From contig NW_027102661.1 in assembly GCF_036373705.1 (NCBI RefSeq), forward strand, positions 744,001 through 808,000: DNA of 64,000 nucleotides. The letters run 5' to 3'. Below the pieces are notes generated by a model. The model saw only the letters and a list, made by a program, of their open reading frames with translations. It did not search any database and was not told the DNA's origin. Source of the DNA: Amia ocellicauda (Eukaryota > Chordata > Actinopteri > Amiiformes > Amiidae). Each line of letters starts with the position of its first letter. Within the stretch, counting starts at the first letter, position 1. This document shows positions 9,967 through 18,686 of the stretch, one piece after another. Position numbers and translations under genes: made by a program.

Positions 9967-10039
9967 TGTTTCCGCCCGGTTTCGAACCAGGGACCTTTCG
10001 CGTGTGAGGCGAACGTGATAGCCACTACACTACGGAAAC
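9967..10039 (-). tRNA. tRNA-Val (CAC)
   Basis: A 73-nt gene with acceptor GTTTCCG, anticodon loop CTCACAC in a perfect TTCGC/GCGAA stem, and T loop TTCGAAA. A T-G wobble in the T stem is the only weak pair. No T run directly downstream on the minus strand; the first TTTT is about 70 nt away. Confidence 0.88.
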
Positions 10040-10928
10040 CGACCCGTCCTGCTGTTTCAAATGGCTCCCATCGAAGCCGGCTGGTAAAACGCGCACGGGG
10101 GTTTCCCGTGGGCCAGCCTGTGAGATAAAGGTTTCTATTTTCACTGACCTATTTTGCATTGCTCAAGGGCACATCAGGACACTTTGGAAACTCTTTCAAA
10201 GGAAGAACGCCCTGAGCTATGACAAGACTTACACTTACCCCAACAAGGTGATGCTCAATGGCTTGTTCAAACAGCTGCTGCTCGTCTTGTGCCACCATCA
10301 GACAATCACAAAGCTATTGTGCCTTCTACACCTTACGGTAGCAACAAATCTAACTACTGCTTTACTTTAACAATAATAATGACGGCGACCACGACGACAA
10401 CAAGAAAAACAAGAACAACAACAACAACAAGAACAAGAACAACAACATCATCATCATCATCATCATATTTCAATTAAAAGTGGCTACACCAGCGTTTACA
10501 ATTTCAACCTGTCGACGGACGGACGCTCTGAGTGCACCGATTTCGGGACACTTAGGAAACTCTATCAAAGGCAGGTCGCCCTGCGCTCTGACAGTGCCTG
10601 CACTTAGCCCAACAAGGTGATGCTGAATGGCTTGTTCAAACGGCTGGAGGTCCTCCGTCACCACCAGACTATCAGAGCTATACTGCGCCTTCGACTACAT
10701 AAGAGTAACAGCAATGTCGCTGATCCTGCTACTGTCGTATTGTAACAGCAACAACATGTATCGATTTTAAAAGTGTGAGTTCCAGCGCCTCGCAAAGCTA
10801 CCCTTCTGCGATCGTTTGTTCTCAAGGTCAGGATTTCTTGCCACTCCGAGGAAGAGAAAACGACGGCCGGCCTTGGGGCAGAGAGATGGCGACGGGTAAC
10901 ATGGCACTGGCACGCGTGAACCGCGGGT

Positions 10929-11001
10929 TGTTTCCGTTCGGTTTCGAACCGGGGACCTTTCACGTGTGAGGCAAACGTGATAGCCACTACACTACGGAAA
11001 A
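10929..11001 (-). pseudogene. Degenerate tRNA-Val (CAC)
   Basis: Recognisable as tRNA-Val-CAC, but the first base of the acceptor stem is changed, the 3' half of the T stem is altered (gttcgg in place of gcccgg on the plus strand) giving mismatches, and the anticodon stem has two wobble pairs. Probably weak or inactive. Confidence 0.65.
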
Positions 11002-11290
11002 CGACCCGTCCTGGCGTTTCGAATGCCTCCCATCGAAGCAGGCTGATAAAACGCGCACAGGCGTTTCCCGTGGGCCAGCCTGTGAGATAAAGGTTTCTAT
11101 TTTCACTGACCTATTTTGCATTGCTAAAGGGCACATCAGGACACTTCGGAAACTCTTTCAAAGGCAGGACGCCCTGCGCTCTGACAGTGCCTGCACTTAA
11201 CCCAACAAGGTGATGCTGAATGGCTTGTTCAAACGGCTGGTGGTCTTCCGTCACCACCAGACTATGAGAGCTATACTGCGCCTTCAACTA

Positions 11291-11296
11291 CATAAG
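11291..11296. repeat. Target-site duplication CATAAG, left (unit 2)
   Basis: The six bases directly before the left terminus. The same six follow the right terminus at 62576-62581, and the undivided spacer copies read ctaCATAAGagtaac. A 6-bp duplication is the length known for Polintons. Confidence 0.9.
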
Positions 11297-11481
11297 AGTA
11301 GATAGTAGGGTTTTTTGGGCGCGGCCTATTTTGTTATGACGTATGCCCTAAGCTTATTAATATTCCTACGTCATAATTGGGGGGCGTGATTTTAGGTAGA
11401 GTTATTTCCTTAATTATTCCTACGTCATATCCGTCAGAAAGTGTGCACCCATAAAACCCTGAACAACAAGGCCACCCATAA
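11297..11481 (+). repeat. Left terminal inverted repeat (unit 2)
   Basis: A 185-bp repeat that pairs with the reverse complement of 62391-62575, with about four mismatches; similarity stops at the same point on both sides (CCCATAA). It starts with AG, as usual for Polintons. Three TGACGTA/TACGTCA sites lie at 11337-11343, 11367-11373 and 11421-11427, the last two in the context ATTCCTACGTCATA, like ATF/CREB half-palindromes. Confidence 0.9.
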
Positions 11482-11525
11482 ATACCCCCACCCCTCTGAA
11501 GGCAACGCCCCGAAACTCTCCTCTC

Positions 11526-11533
11526 TATTTAAG
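11526..11533 (+). promoter_or_regulatory. TATA-like box for the first rightward gene (unit 2)
   Basis: TATTTAAG lies 67 nt before the ATG at 11600, just inside the inverted repeat with its ATF/CREB-like sites. Equivalents exist near 30072 and 46557. Confidence 0.55.
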
Positions 11534-11599
11534 AACCCGCGCTTCTTTTAGGCAATACCTCTTTAATTCTCAGCTTCTGAAACATCCCGCTTCTTCAAC

Positions 11600-12004
11600 A
11601 TGTCCAGCGACATCAACATGAAACCCCGCAAGAAACAATCCCGGGCAAGGGTTCCTGTACTCACCAATTTGAAGATTGAACGCTCCTGGGTGTTGTTCTG
11701 GGGGGCTCGACGGGGTTACCGCTTTAAAAGGGATCCCAGCTATGTTGGAGTGGAGCTTCTTGCTTTGGGAGAGAAGGAGGGTACGTTGGAACCTTTTGAG
11801 ACGGTAATTGAATACTCTTATGAGGACTGGTTGAAGGTGATGGCCTGGAGAGATCTGGGGCTTGTGGATAAGACTCTAGAAGGCTTGCAAGAGGGTCCAA
11901 GAGAATGCGAAATGGAGTCTCCGACTCAGGGTTTTGAAAGGTGTGAATGGGAAAGCTTGCAGAACTACGACAGACGACGTGTGGGGTTTTGGAGGGGGGT
12001 CTGA
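11600..12004 (+). CDS. Unrecognised first rightward gene (unit 2)
   Basis: 134 residues from the first ATG after the terminal repeat. The N-terminus is basic (KPRKKQSRAR); the centre alternates hydrophobic strands with aromatic residues (SWVLFWGARRGYRF; EYSYEDWLKVMAW), suggesting a small beta-rich fold, perhaps nucleic-acid binding, but I do not recognise a family. The C-terminal 11 residues (after LQNY) differ from unit 4, where a longer tail follows; units 2 and 3 appear to have lost about 100 bp here. It has its own TATA-like box and is probably an early gene. Confidence 0.55.
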   Translation: MSSDINMKPRKKQSRARVPVLTNLKIERSWVLFWGARRGYRFKRDPSYVGVELLALGEKEGTLEPFETVIEYSYEDWLKVMAWRDLGLVDKTLEGLQEGPRECEMESPTQGFERCEWESLQNYDRRRVGFWRGV

Positions 12005-12107
12005 CGGCTCAGGGGCTACTCTCTTCTAAGAGGGCGGTGTGTCGTGATGTAGTGAAGAGATAGGATAAAAGGTGCAACAATTCATTCATGGTTTAAAATT
12101 AAAGAGA

Positions 12108-12956
12108 ATGTCTTACCCGAAAGCTGCGGACGTCGACAGGCTCTACAGGCCTCTTCAAACCCGGGATCACCCCTGGTTCTATTCCCCAGATTTTGTATAC
12201 ACTCTGGAACCCTTTGACTGTGGTTACTCTCCAAGACCTCAGACCCCGGTCCCTCAGGACGAAACAACATGCGGTGCGATGGATGTCCAAATGAGTCTCG
12301 GGGATCCCCAGCCTCTGGAGCTCATGGAGGGCCTCGATTTTGCCGAACTGTCTACCGTCTGTGCGTCTCAGGAGGGGGTCAGTCCAATGGATGGAGAAAC
12401 ACCCCACAAACCACCAGGCGACCCAATGAGCATCGGACTGTCCCGGGGGCGTGATGAAGACGCAGGATTTATGCCCGGGGTATGTGACCAAGTAAGCAGA
12501 GTGGTTAAAAGCACCCTGGTGTATATTCTGAGTGCTCTCATCGACCGAGCTCTGAAAGAAGTCTGTCGGGGGTGTGAAGTGAATCACCCCAGTCAGTTGA
12601 GACACAGTTGTTTGTTTGAACCAGACCGTTACTATTTCCTGTTCTATTTCAACGTGTTTTACAGAAGACTGAACAAACCGTGGCTGAAACCGGCACTAAT
12701 CAAGGCGCTCTCTTACTCCCACATACATGTCACTGTGGGACAAGTCCAGAAAATCATAGATGAGATTTTGCTGGAGGTGAAAAAGGAGCCGTTTATAATA
12801 GAGAAACTTGGGCAGCTGCTCAATGACCTGGATGAGCCGAGTAGAAAAACCGCTGGCAAGCTAAAAGCTTATTTCTTCCGTAAAGAAGTTAAAGCTGGGG
12901 GCAGCGACGAAGAATTCGACATCTACGCCACTGATTCAGACTCTGACCTGAACTAA
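12108..12956 (+). CDS. Unrecognised gene with CxGC-HPSQ-HxC motif (unit 2)
   Basis: 282 residues from the ATG at 12108. The N-terminal half is Pro-rich and acidic and probably disordered. The C-terminal half is folded-looking, with a compact putative zinc site CRGCEVNHPSQLRHSC near residues 156-171, then an amphipathic helical region, and an acidic Ser/Asp tail (SDEEFD...DSDSD) that looks like a casein-kinase-II site cluster. I associate the Cys-His pattern with uncharacterised proteins of animal Polinton-like elements, but cannot verify this here. A TGATGTAG (TGACGTAG in unit 3) and a GATAAAAG TATA-like box at about 12063 precede it, so it probably has its own promoter. Intact in units 2 and 3. 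Confidence 0.6.
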   Translation: MSYPKAADVDRLYRPLQTRDHPWFYSPDFVYTLEPFDCGYSPRPQTPVPQDETTCGAMDVQMSLGDPQPLELMEGLDFAELSTVCASQEGVSPMDGETPHKPPGDPMSIGLSRGRDEDAGFMPGVCDQVSRVVKSTLVYILSALIDRALKEVCRGCEVNHPSQLRHSCLFEPDRYYFLFYFNVFYRRLNKPWLKPALIKALSYSHIHVTVGQVQKIIDEILLEVKKEPFIIEKLGQLLNDLDEPSRKTAGKLKAYFFRKEVKAGGSDEEFDIYATDSDSDLN

Positions 12957-12968
12957 GGGACTTTGAAC

Positions 12969-13136
12969 ATGGGGAATGTTCTGGACTGCTTCTGCAACTG
13001 GTTCTGTCATCAACACTCTGCAGCTAACCTGAGAGCGCTATTACACCATGTGCTTGACAGAAAAGTAGCCAACGCGAGCCTTTTCTCTACAGATTTAACC
13101 ATCGATGAGGATCAACTTTCAAACCTGGAAAAGTGA
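12969..13136 (+). CDS. Small Cys-rich ORF, possible N-terminus of Bcl-2-like gene (unit 2)
   Basis: 55 residues. It starts MGN with Cys at positions 7, 9 and 13, which looks like an N-myristoylation plus palmitoylation signal for membrane attachment. It ends at TGA 13134-13136, directly followed by the ATG of the next ORF in the same frame. The TGA is present in all three units that show this region, so either the two are separate proteins or one gene carried a stop in the founder copy. Confidence 0.45.
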   Translation: MGNVLDCFCNWFCHQHSAANLRALLHHVLDRKVANASLFSTDLTIDEDQLSNLEK

Positions 13137-13361
13137 ATGGCTGCTGTAACAAAGACCGGGGGGTACGAACACTGGGATGAAGGGCTCAAGGGGGCCAAGA
13201 ATGATGTTAGGCCATTTCATCAACATCTGTATGACCTTTTACTGAGCATGTTTAATACACCTCTGTTTACTTTTAAAATAGGTCATATTGTTGTTTTATT
13301 TACATATGTAACTGAGGTGTGTGCCTACAAGATAAAGAAACAGGTATATTTGTTGATATAG
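13137..13361 (+). CDS. Small ORF with Bcl-2 BH1-like segment (unit 2)
   Basis: 74 residues. The segment FKIGHIVVLFTYVTEVC resembles the BH1 region of Bcl-2 family proteins (glycine and hydrophobic helix), and a further open stretch in another frame (13355-13477) looks like a following amphipathic BH2-like helix. With the 55-residue ORF just upstream in the same frame, the total would be about 170 codons, the size of small viral Bcl-2 proteins. As it stands the gene is interrupted. The family call is tentative and rests on residue pattern only. Confidence 0.4.
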   Translation: MAAVTKTGGYEHWDEGLKGAKNDVRPFHQHLYDLLLSMFNTPLFTFKIGHIVVLFTYVTEVCAYKIKKQVYLLI

Positions 13362-13472
13362 ATCAAGTAACCAATCATCTGATTTCTTTTTGTCTGGACC
13401 GTAGAAAAAATTGTTGTGTATGTTATACTTTTCTCAAATGTCTAAAAAGGGGTATCTGCTCTCCTGAAGTTG

Positions 13473-13494
13473 AATAAAAAACCTTGTATAAAAA
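13473..13494 (+). promoter_or_regulatory. AATAAA plus TATA box between early genes and integrase (unit 2)
   Basis: AATAAA at 13473-13478 could end the upstream transcripts; TATAAAAA at 13487-13494 lies 40 nt before the integrase ATG. The same pair is in unit 3; unit 4 has lost both by a deletion. Confidence 0.55.
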
Positions 13495-13533
13495 CTTTGC
13501 GCATAGTGTGGGTCTGTGTGGTTATTTGACAGA

Positions 13534-14622
13534 ATGACTCGGCAAGCTCCCCAAATGCAGGAACTATACTACAACCCAGCCAAGATTGGGGGTTTGGCGG
13601 GTAAGAAGGGTTTTCAAAGAGGACTCGCTGAGGCCGGAGTGAAGGTTAATGATGTGGTTGTTTCAGAATGGTTACGGGAACAAGACGCCTATACCTTACA
13701 TAAACCTCTCAGGATTAACTTTTAAAGAAACCGCGTATATGCAACTGACATAGATTCACAATGGCAAATGGATCTAGTCGATATGTCAAATTTATCAAAA
13801 CATAACAATGGTCACAAATTGATGTTGATGTGTATCGATGTGTTATCAAAATATGCCTGGGCTCGCATTCTACATAATAAAACAGGTCGGGCGGTGACAA
13901 GGGCCTTTGAGGATATATTGTCCCAGGGTCGATGTCCTAAAAAACTGCAGACTGATAAAGGAAAAGAGTTTCTCAACAGAGAATTTCAGAATCTACTGAA
14001 GAGACACAAAATACATCATTTCACCACCGGTAATGAGCTTAGGGCATCGGTAGTGGAGAGGTTTAACCGCACCATAAAGACCAAAATGTGGAGATATTTT
14101 ACAGCGGTCCACACGTTCAAGTATTTTGATAAAGTTCAGGATTTTATCGATGCTTACAATCAAGGGTATCACACCAGTATTAAAATGAAGCCTTTAGATG
14201 TTGATCAAAGTAATTCTTTTAAGGTCTATAAAAAATTATACCGACCATTTATTAAGAAGGGAAAAACTACTTATTAGTTCAACATCGGTGATGTGGTTCG
14301 CGTTTCAAAGCTAAGGAGTACTTTTGCCAAAGGTTATGAACAAACATTTTCTGACGAATATTTTACAGTTACCGAACAGTTGGCTAGAGACCCCCCCGTG
14401 TACCGGTTAAAAGACTATGACAGGGAGGATATAGAAGGAACGTTTTATGAAGCCGAGTTACAAAATATTGTGGGTAAAGACAGTGTATACAGAGTTGAAA
14501 AGATATTAGCTGAAAAAACCCAGAACCGGAAAAAATATGTGTTGATGAAATGGCTTGGATGGCCTGAAAAGTTCAATAGTTGGGTCCCGGAACAACAGGT
14601 TTGCGATATTCAATCCTTATAA
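13534..14622 (+). pseudogene. INT: Retrovirus-type integrase with chromodomain, broken (unit 2)
   Basis: A single frame of 363 codons from ATG 13534. The rve catalytic core has the three acidic residues in context MDLVDM, LQTDKGKEF and VVERFNRT (about residues 80-190). The C-terminal chromodomain has YVLMKWLGWPEKFNSWVPE, expected to bind methylated histone tails. The enzyme would insert the element with 6-bp duplications. Stops interrupt it at 13723-13725 (private) and 14275-14277 (shared with unit 3). Confidence 0.93.
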
Positions 14623-14626
14623 CAAC

Positions 14627-15401
14627 ATGCCCGCGGGTGTGTTGGGGGCATTACTTTCGATTCTCAAGATGGAATCAGGAGGCTTCTACGTGACTCTACC
14701 CAGTAATGCCTCTCTCGATATATATCCTAAAAATGAAATATCCAGTTACACGGTACAATTTGGAAAATCTATAGATCTAAGGGGGTCGTGGGAAGTGGGG
14801 TTGGCGGAAATACAGTATCCTTACACTTGGGCTGTTTTACAAGATAAGGATGCCACCTTCGCCATTTTTGATGATGTTAAAAAGAGTCAATGGACATTCA
14901 CGATACAAGGAGGTTATTATGACAATGTGGATAAAATATTAGATGAGATGCATAAACAGTTCTCAGAAGGCACCCCCAACATCAAGCTATATTACAACCC
15001 TATTAAAAACAGAGTGTACAAGGTGTCAAAACCAGGTATTAGCATTCAAACCAGCGGCCAACTGGGGCGTATATTTGGGATCTATTCTAACACAGAGAGC
15101 AGGTTCTCAGAAGTGGTGGGGCGGCTTTTACACTCTTTATGTGTATACGGATATCATAACCCACCAGAGGGTCTGGGATAGTTATGTCCCCCTTTTGAGA
15201 AATGTACTTACTAAAGGTAAAAGCAATGACATGGTCACAATTACTTATGACAAACCACACTACGTACCAGTCTCAAAGACCCACTTTGACAACATCACGA
15301 TCGAAGTAAAATCGGATCAGAATATCAACGTACCCTTCCGCTTCGGTAAAGTTAATGTCAAACTACATTTTCGACCCCTGAAACAGTTTGTACATTATTA
15401 A
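14627..15401 (+). pseudogene. Minor capsid (penton, single jelly-roll) gene, frameshifted (unit 2)
   Basis: It starts at ATG 14627, five nt after the integrase stop. The N-terminal part (FYVTLPSNAS; SWEVGLAEIQYP) and the C-terminal part (GFYTLYVYTDI; PHYVPV; KVNVKLHFRPL) are the conserved blocks of the Polinton/adintovirus penton-like protein, which would form the capsid vertices. They are in different frames: the switch lies at the G run near 15116-15121. The same switch is found in units 3 and 4, so it predates the amplification. Confidence 0.88.
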
Positions 15402-15402
15402 A

Positions 15403-15892
15403 ATGGCTACCTCGAGGGGTTATGTAGATCCTAGCGCCTATGTGGATTATTACAAGATGCAAGATGGAACGGCTTGCCCGGTATTGTAGGAGCCCCCACA
15501 ATGTATGGCGCCGGTCTAGGAGGACTCTTTCGTGGTCTCTTTAGAATGGCCATACCCCTGCTTAAGAGAGGCTTTACTATAGCCAGACCCCACTTGAAAT
15601 CAGCGGCTAAAGATATTGTTAGTGACGTGTTCACCAATGTTATGAACCGGGCAGCTAGCCATGAGCATCAGGAGGGTTCGGGTCTCATGGTAATGGCGAG
15701 GAGGGGGGGTAAAAGAAGAAACAGCATGTGTCCACCAGGGGGCGACGAAGATCCGTGGCTAACAAAAAACGAAGAATCTCTCATTCTCCAACATATCGTG
15801 GAAACACTCGGAGAAGGAAGCAGCACAAGAAAAAACCTGCAAAAAGAAAGTCTCAAAGAAAGAAAAATAGAGCCTCAGGATACATCTTTTAA
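15403..15892 (+). pseudogene. pVI-like protein gene, two indels (unit 2)
   Basis: Equivalent to the intact gene at 50495-50983. A one-base loss near codon 20 (caagatggaac against caagccgggaac) leads to TAG near 15487, and a two-base gain near 15739 shifts the basic C-terminal part. Both lesions are shared with unit 3. Confidence 0.82.
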
Positions 15893-15894
15893 AC

Positions 15895-17202
15895 ATTGTT
15901 TTTGTCCACAGTCTATCGGAAGAATGCGTCAAATCAGAACTGGATCTGTTTACAGTTCCACACACTCAAACGAGTATAGATAAGAGCATATATGTAGAGA
16001 TTCCCCCTCTTTCTGCAATTTCAGACACGGCCCCTCTGGAGTTTTTTATAGCTGGCAATGGCGAGGATTATATTGATTTGAATAACACATTTATTTTAAT
16101 GAACTGTAAAGTGACTGATGAGGATGGCGATGCAATCGAGAAGACGACCAACGCTGGGGTCATCAATTACCCGGTGGCCACCATGTTTTCACAGGTGGAT
16201 GTGACCCTGGGAGATCGGCTCATTAGTCAAAGCAGCAATACTTACCCCTATAGAGCCATGATGGAGTGTATACTTAATTATAGTGAGGAGACCCTAAGCA
16301 AACAGTTCAGCCCCGGCCTTTTCTTCAAAGACATCCCGGAAGCTATGGACGACAAGGATCCAGAGGGACTCAATAAGGGTTTGCAAAAAAGAACGGCCTC
16401 TTCAACAGAAGGGAGGACCTTTGAGCTAATGGGGCATATCCATGCAGACATATTTTTCCAAGAAAAACTCATGCTCAACGGGGTAGACATTAAAATTAAA
16501 ATGATCCGTAGTAAAAGTGCTTTTTGTCTGATGACCCCTGATACTGAAAAATATAAACTGACCATATTATCGTCCTCGCTGTTTGTGAAAAAAGTGTCCG
16601 TCTCCCCGGCGGTTAAACTAGGACACGCGCAGGCGTTAATGACGGCAAACGCCAAGTACCCGATCGAAAGAGTCTATATGAAAGTCCACAGTATCCCCGC
16701 AGGGACACGGGTGATGAACCAGGAAAATCTGTTTCTAGGACAGCTCCCAAAACAGGTTATTATAGGTCTCGAAGATAATGATGCATTTACCGGGGTTTAC
16801 AACAAGAACCCCTTTAACTTTAAACATTATAACGCGGAATTTATAGCGTTGTACGTCGATGGTGTGCAGGTTCCATCCAGACCTTTTCAACCTGACTTTG
16901 AAAACGGCAATGCGGTTCGTGAATATGACAGTCTAGTACTGGCTACGGGTCGCCATCTCAAGGATCAAACTCTGCTGATCGATCGCCGGGAATACTGCAG
17001 CGGTTACACCCTGTACGGTTTCAACCTGACCCCTGACGAAGAGTGTGGACAACATTTTTCACTGATGAAGACGGGCAATATGCGTTTGGAGATGCGTTTC
17101 AAGCAGCCTCTACCACGCACTGTAAATATGGTCGTGTATGCAGTGTTTGACAACATTATTGAGGTGAATCAGAGGAGAAACGTTATGTATGATTATTATT
17201 AA
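15895..17202 (+). pseudogene. MCP: Major capsid protein, start codon lost (unit 2)
   Basis: The frame is open over its whole 435 codons and nearly identical to the intact copy at 34444-35751, but the initiation codon reads ATT (15895-15897). The next in-frame ATG is near 16099, some 68 codons in, which would remove the first strands of the N-terminal jelly roll. Confidence 0.85.
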
Positions 17203-17203
17203 A

Positions 17204-17761
17204 ATGAACACCAGAGAGCTCAACCACATCATGAATGCCCTGGCCAGCTCACGGAAACTGTTTCAAGGAGTCTACACCTGCGATCAGCTGCCTAAATTTA
17301 AGATCAAGAATTTACCTGCAATGTACATAATCAACACACACCCTAAAAATATGCCCGGAGAACATTGGCTGGCTATTTATCTAAGGGAGGACCACCGTGG
17401 TGAATTTTTTGATTCCTATGCAAACCCCCCGGATTTCAGACCTTTCCCTCGGAAGATCAATAACTTTCTGCTCAACAACTGTCAAGAAACCATTTACAGC
17501 GGTCGTCAAGTACAAAGTCTTCAGACCTTCACTTGTGGTCAACACTGTGTGTTTTTCTTATATCATAGATCTAAAGGAAGGTCATACCCCGATATTATGG
17601 CCTTGTACAGTGAGGATTTAGGCCAAAATGATAAAAAAGTGGCAGAGTTTGTCAGGACACTGTGGACCCCCCCTTATAACACAATGACTTACGACCCTAG
17701 CCAGCCGTGTATACAGATGGGGTGTTCTTGTGAGGATTTTAAAAGATGTCATGCGTGTTAA
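17204..17761 (+). CDS. PRO: Adenain-like cysteine protease (unit 2)
   Basis: 185 residues from ATG 17204, whose A overlaps closely with the capsid stop. The catalytic set of the adenovirus protease family is visible: His in GEHWLAIYL (about residue 52), Asp in FFDSYANPP (about 69) and Cys in TFTCGQHCVFFLY (about 116-120), with the oxyanion-type Gln just before. A Cys-rich tail (CIQMGCSCEDFKRCHAC) ends the protein. It would mature virion proteins such as the pVI-like and pX-like products. Intact in units 2, 3 and 4. It is the last rightward gene, converging on the 247-codon gene. Confidence 0.92.
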   Translation: MNTRELNHIMNALASSRKLFQGVYTCDQLPKFKIKNLPAMYIINTHPKNMPGEHWLAIYLREDHRGEFFDSYANPPDFRPFPRKINNFLLNNCQETIYSGRQVQSLQTFTCGQHCVFFLYHRSKGRSYPDIMALYSEDLGQNDKKVAEFVRTLWTPPYNTMTYDPSQPCIQMGCSCEDFKRCHAC

Positions 17762-17940
17762 GGTGAAAAAATAATGAAAACAGCCTTTGAATCATTAGTT
17801 TTGTTTTTATTCAACACAATTCTTATACAAAGCAGGGGTTATGGTATAAATAAATGTACAACATTTGAAAAATAAAAAATAAAAATAAAAAATTGTTTGT
17901 CGGGTCATTATTTACAGGGGAGACAAATAAAAACATGAGA
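17762..17940. terminator. Convergent polyadenylation region (unit 2)
   Basis: AATAAA on the plus strand at 17849-17854 and on the minus strand at 17806-17811, so the transcripts of the two convergent gene sets would overlap at their 3' ends. The rest is AT-rich. Confidence 0.6.
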
Positions 17941-18684
17941 TTAATAAGCTTCCCAACGATGGATAGATCCTGAGGATGGTCGCTCAGCACGGTCAGAGTA
18001 ATGAGATATCGGAGTCAGATCAGGCTCCACCTCTTTACACAGACGGATTTTTTGTCGCGTTTCCTGGTTAGGAACTGTTGATTGGGGCATGTTCAGACAG
18101 GCCATCGCCTGTAGGAAAGCATTCCAGCCTACAGGTCGGCGACTATCGGGTACCTTATTAGTGCTAGTGACACTCTTCAACAAATCAAACATGTGTGAAC
18201 CTTTGATCAGTTGTCCTTTAAAAACAAATTCACCCTGTTCATTCCAAGCCGTTACCCGCAGTTTCTGAACCATTTTGTGCAGGATATATTGTGCATGTCT
18301 TTTGCTTCTGGCCGGCATGTTTCTCAAAACATCCGTTACAACATCTCCCTCTGAACTCTCTACAGGTTCGGTCACCGCAACATCTTTATCAACCGTTCCC
18401 CCCGCATCAGCCCCAGAACCATTTTCTTGAGAGGCCATGGTTAAAGTTAAAATGTTTTGATCTTTTTCACCCTGTCTAACCAGACGGAGGTAGCGCTGTA
18501 ACGTGTTGGTATACAACTGGGCTTTGGAATACTGATTTAAATCGGCCCTGGCCTGTATAGCTTTCATTTCAGAGTCCAGGTTGTTTTCGGCCGTTTGTCT
18601 AATGGGCTCTGGCCCGACAACATTTTTTCTCAGTTTCTCAAGCTGCTCCTGAGGGATCAAAAACATTTTCTGAGCATATTCCAT
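17941..18684 (-). CDS. Conserved Polinton protein, 247-codon type (unit 2, intact)
   Basis: 247 residues from an ATG. The N-terminus carries the pattern MFLIPQEQLEKL, then a helical segment with LDSEMKAI and KAQLYTNTLQRYLRL, which I recognise as a widespread conserved block in uncharacterised Polinton/adintovirus proteins of animals. The middle is acidic and Gly/Ser-rich; the C-terminal third contains a PDSRRPVGWNAF segment. It is the last leftward gene, two nt after the pX-like gene, in the structural block. Its role is unknown; a virion core or assembly protein is likely from context. Intact in units 2 and 4; nonsense in unit 1, two-base deletion in unit 3. Confidence 0.75.
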   Translation of the reverse strand: MEYAQKMFLIPQEQLEKLRKNVVGPEPIRQTAENNLDSEMKAIQARADLNQYSKAQLYTNTLQRYLRLVRQGEKDQNILTLTMASQENGSGADAGGTVDKDVAVTEPVESSEGDVVTDVLRNMPARSKRHAQYILHKMVQKLRVTAWNEQGEFVFKGQLIKGSHMFDLLKSVTSTNKVPDSRRPVGWNAFLQAMACLNMPQSTVPNQETRQKIRLCKEVEPDLTPISHYSDRAERPSSGSIHRWEAY

Positions 18685-18686
18685 TA

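Larger units (their letters stand above)
8744..11296. repeat. tRNA-Val cluster spacer 1 (host repeat array)
   Basis: Tandemly repeated host DNA. Recurrent blocks include the tRNA-Val genes (minus strand), a 28-bp perfect hairpin (for example 9350-9377, stem GTCTGGTGGT), a block starting gtgatgctgaatggcttgttcaaac, and an (ACA)n(TCA)n microsatellite at 8820-8865, 9470-9505 and 10395-10470. Short open frames in it are by-products of the repeats. The uninterrupted integration site ctaCATAAGagtaac occurs at 9737-9742 and 10698-10703. Confidence 0.85.

Noticed and set aside
8873-11000. Many 60-110-codon ORFs in the tRNA spacers
   Set aside because: They read through tRNA genes, microsatellites and hairpins and repeat only because the spacer is repeated.
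12099-12605. 168-codon leftward ORF opposite the zinc-motif gene (also 30645-31151, 47233-47739)
   Set aside because: It is antisense to a well-supported gene, has no family features, and its openness follows from the codon use of the sense strand.
13534-14622. Retrovirus or LTR retrotransposon, suggested by the integrase
   Set aside because: No reverse transcriptase, gag or LTR; integrase with chromodomain together with PolB, ATPase and protease is the Polinton/adintovirus set.
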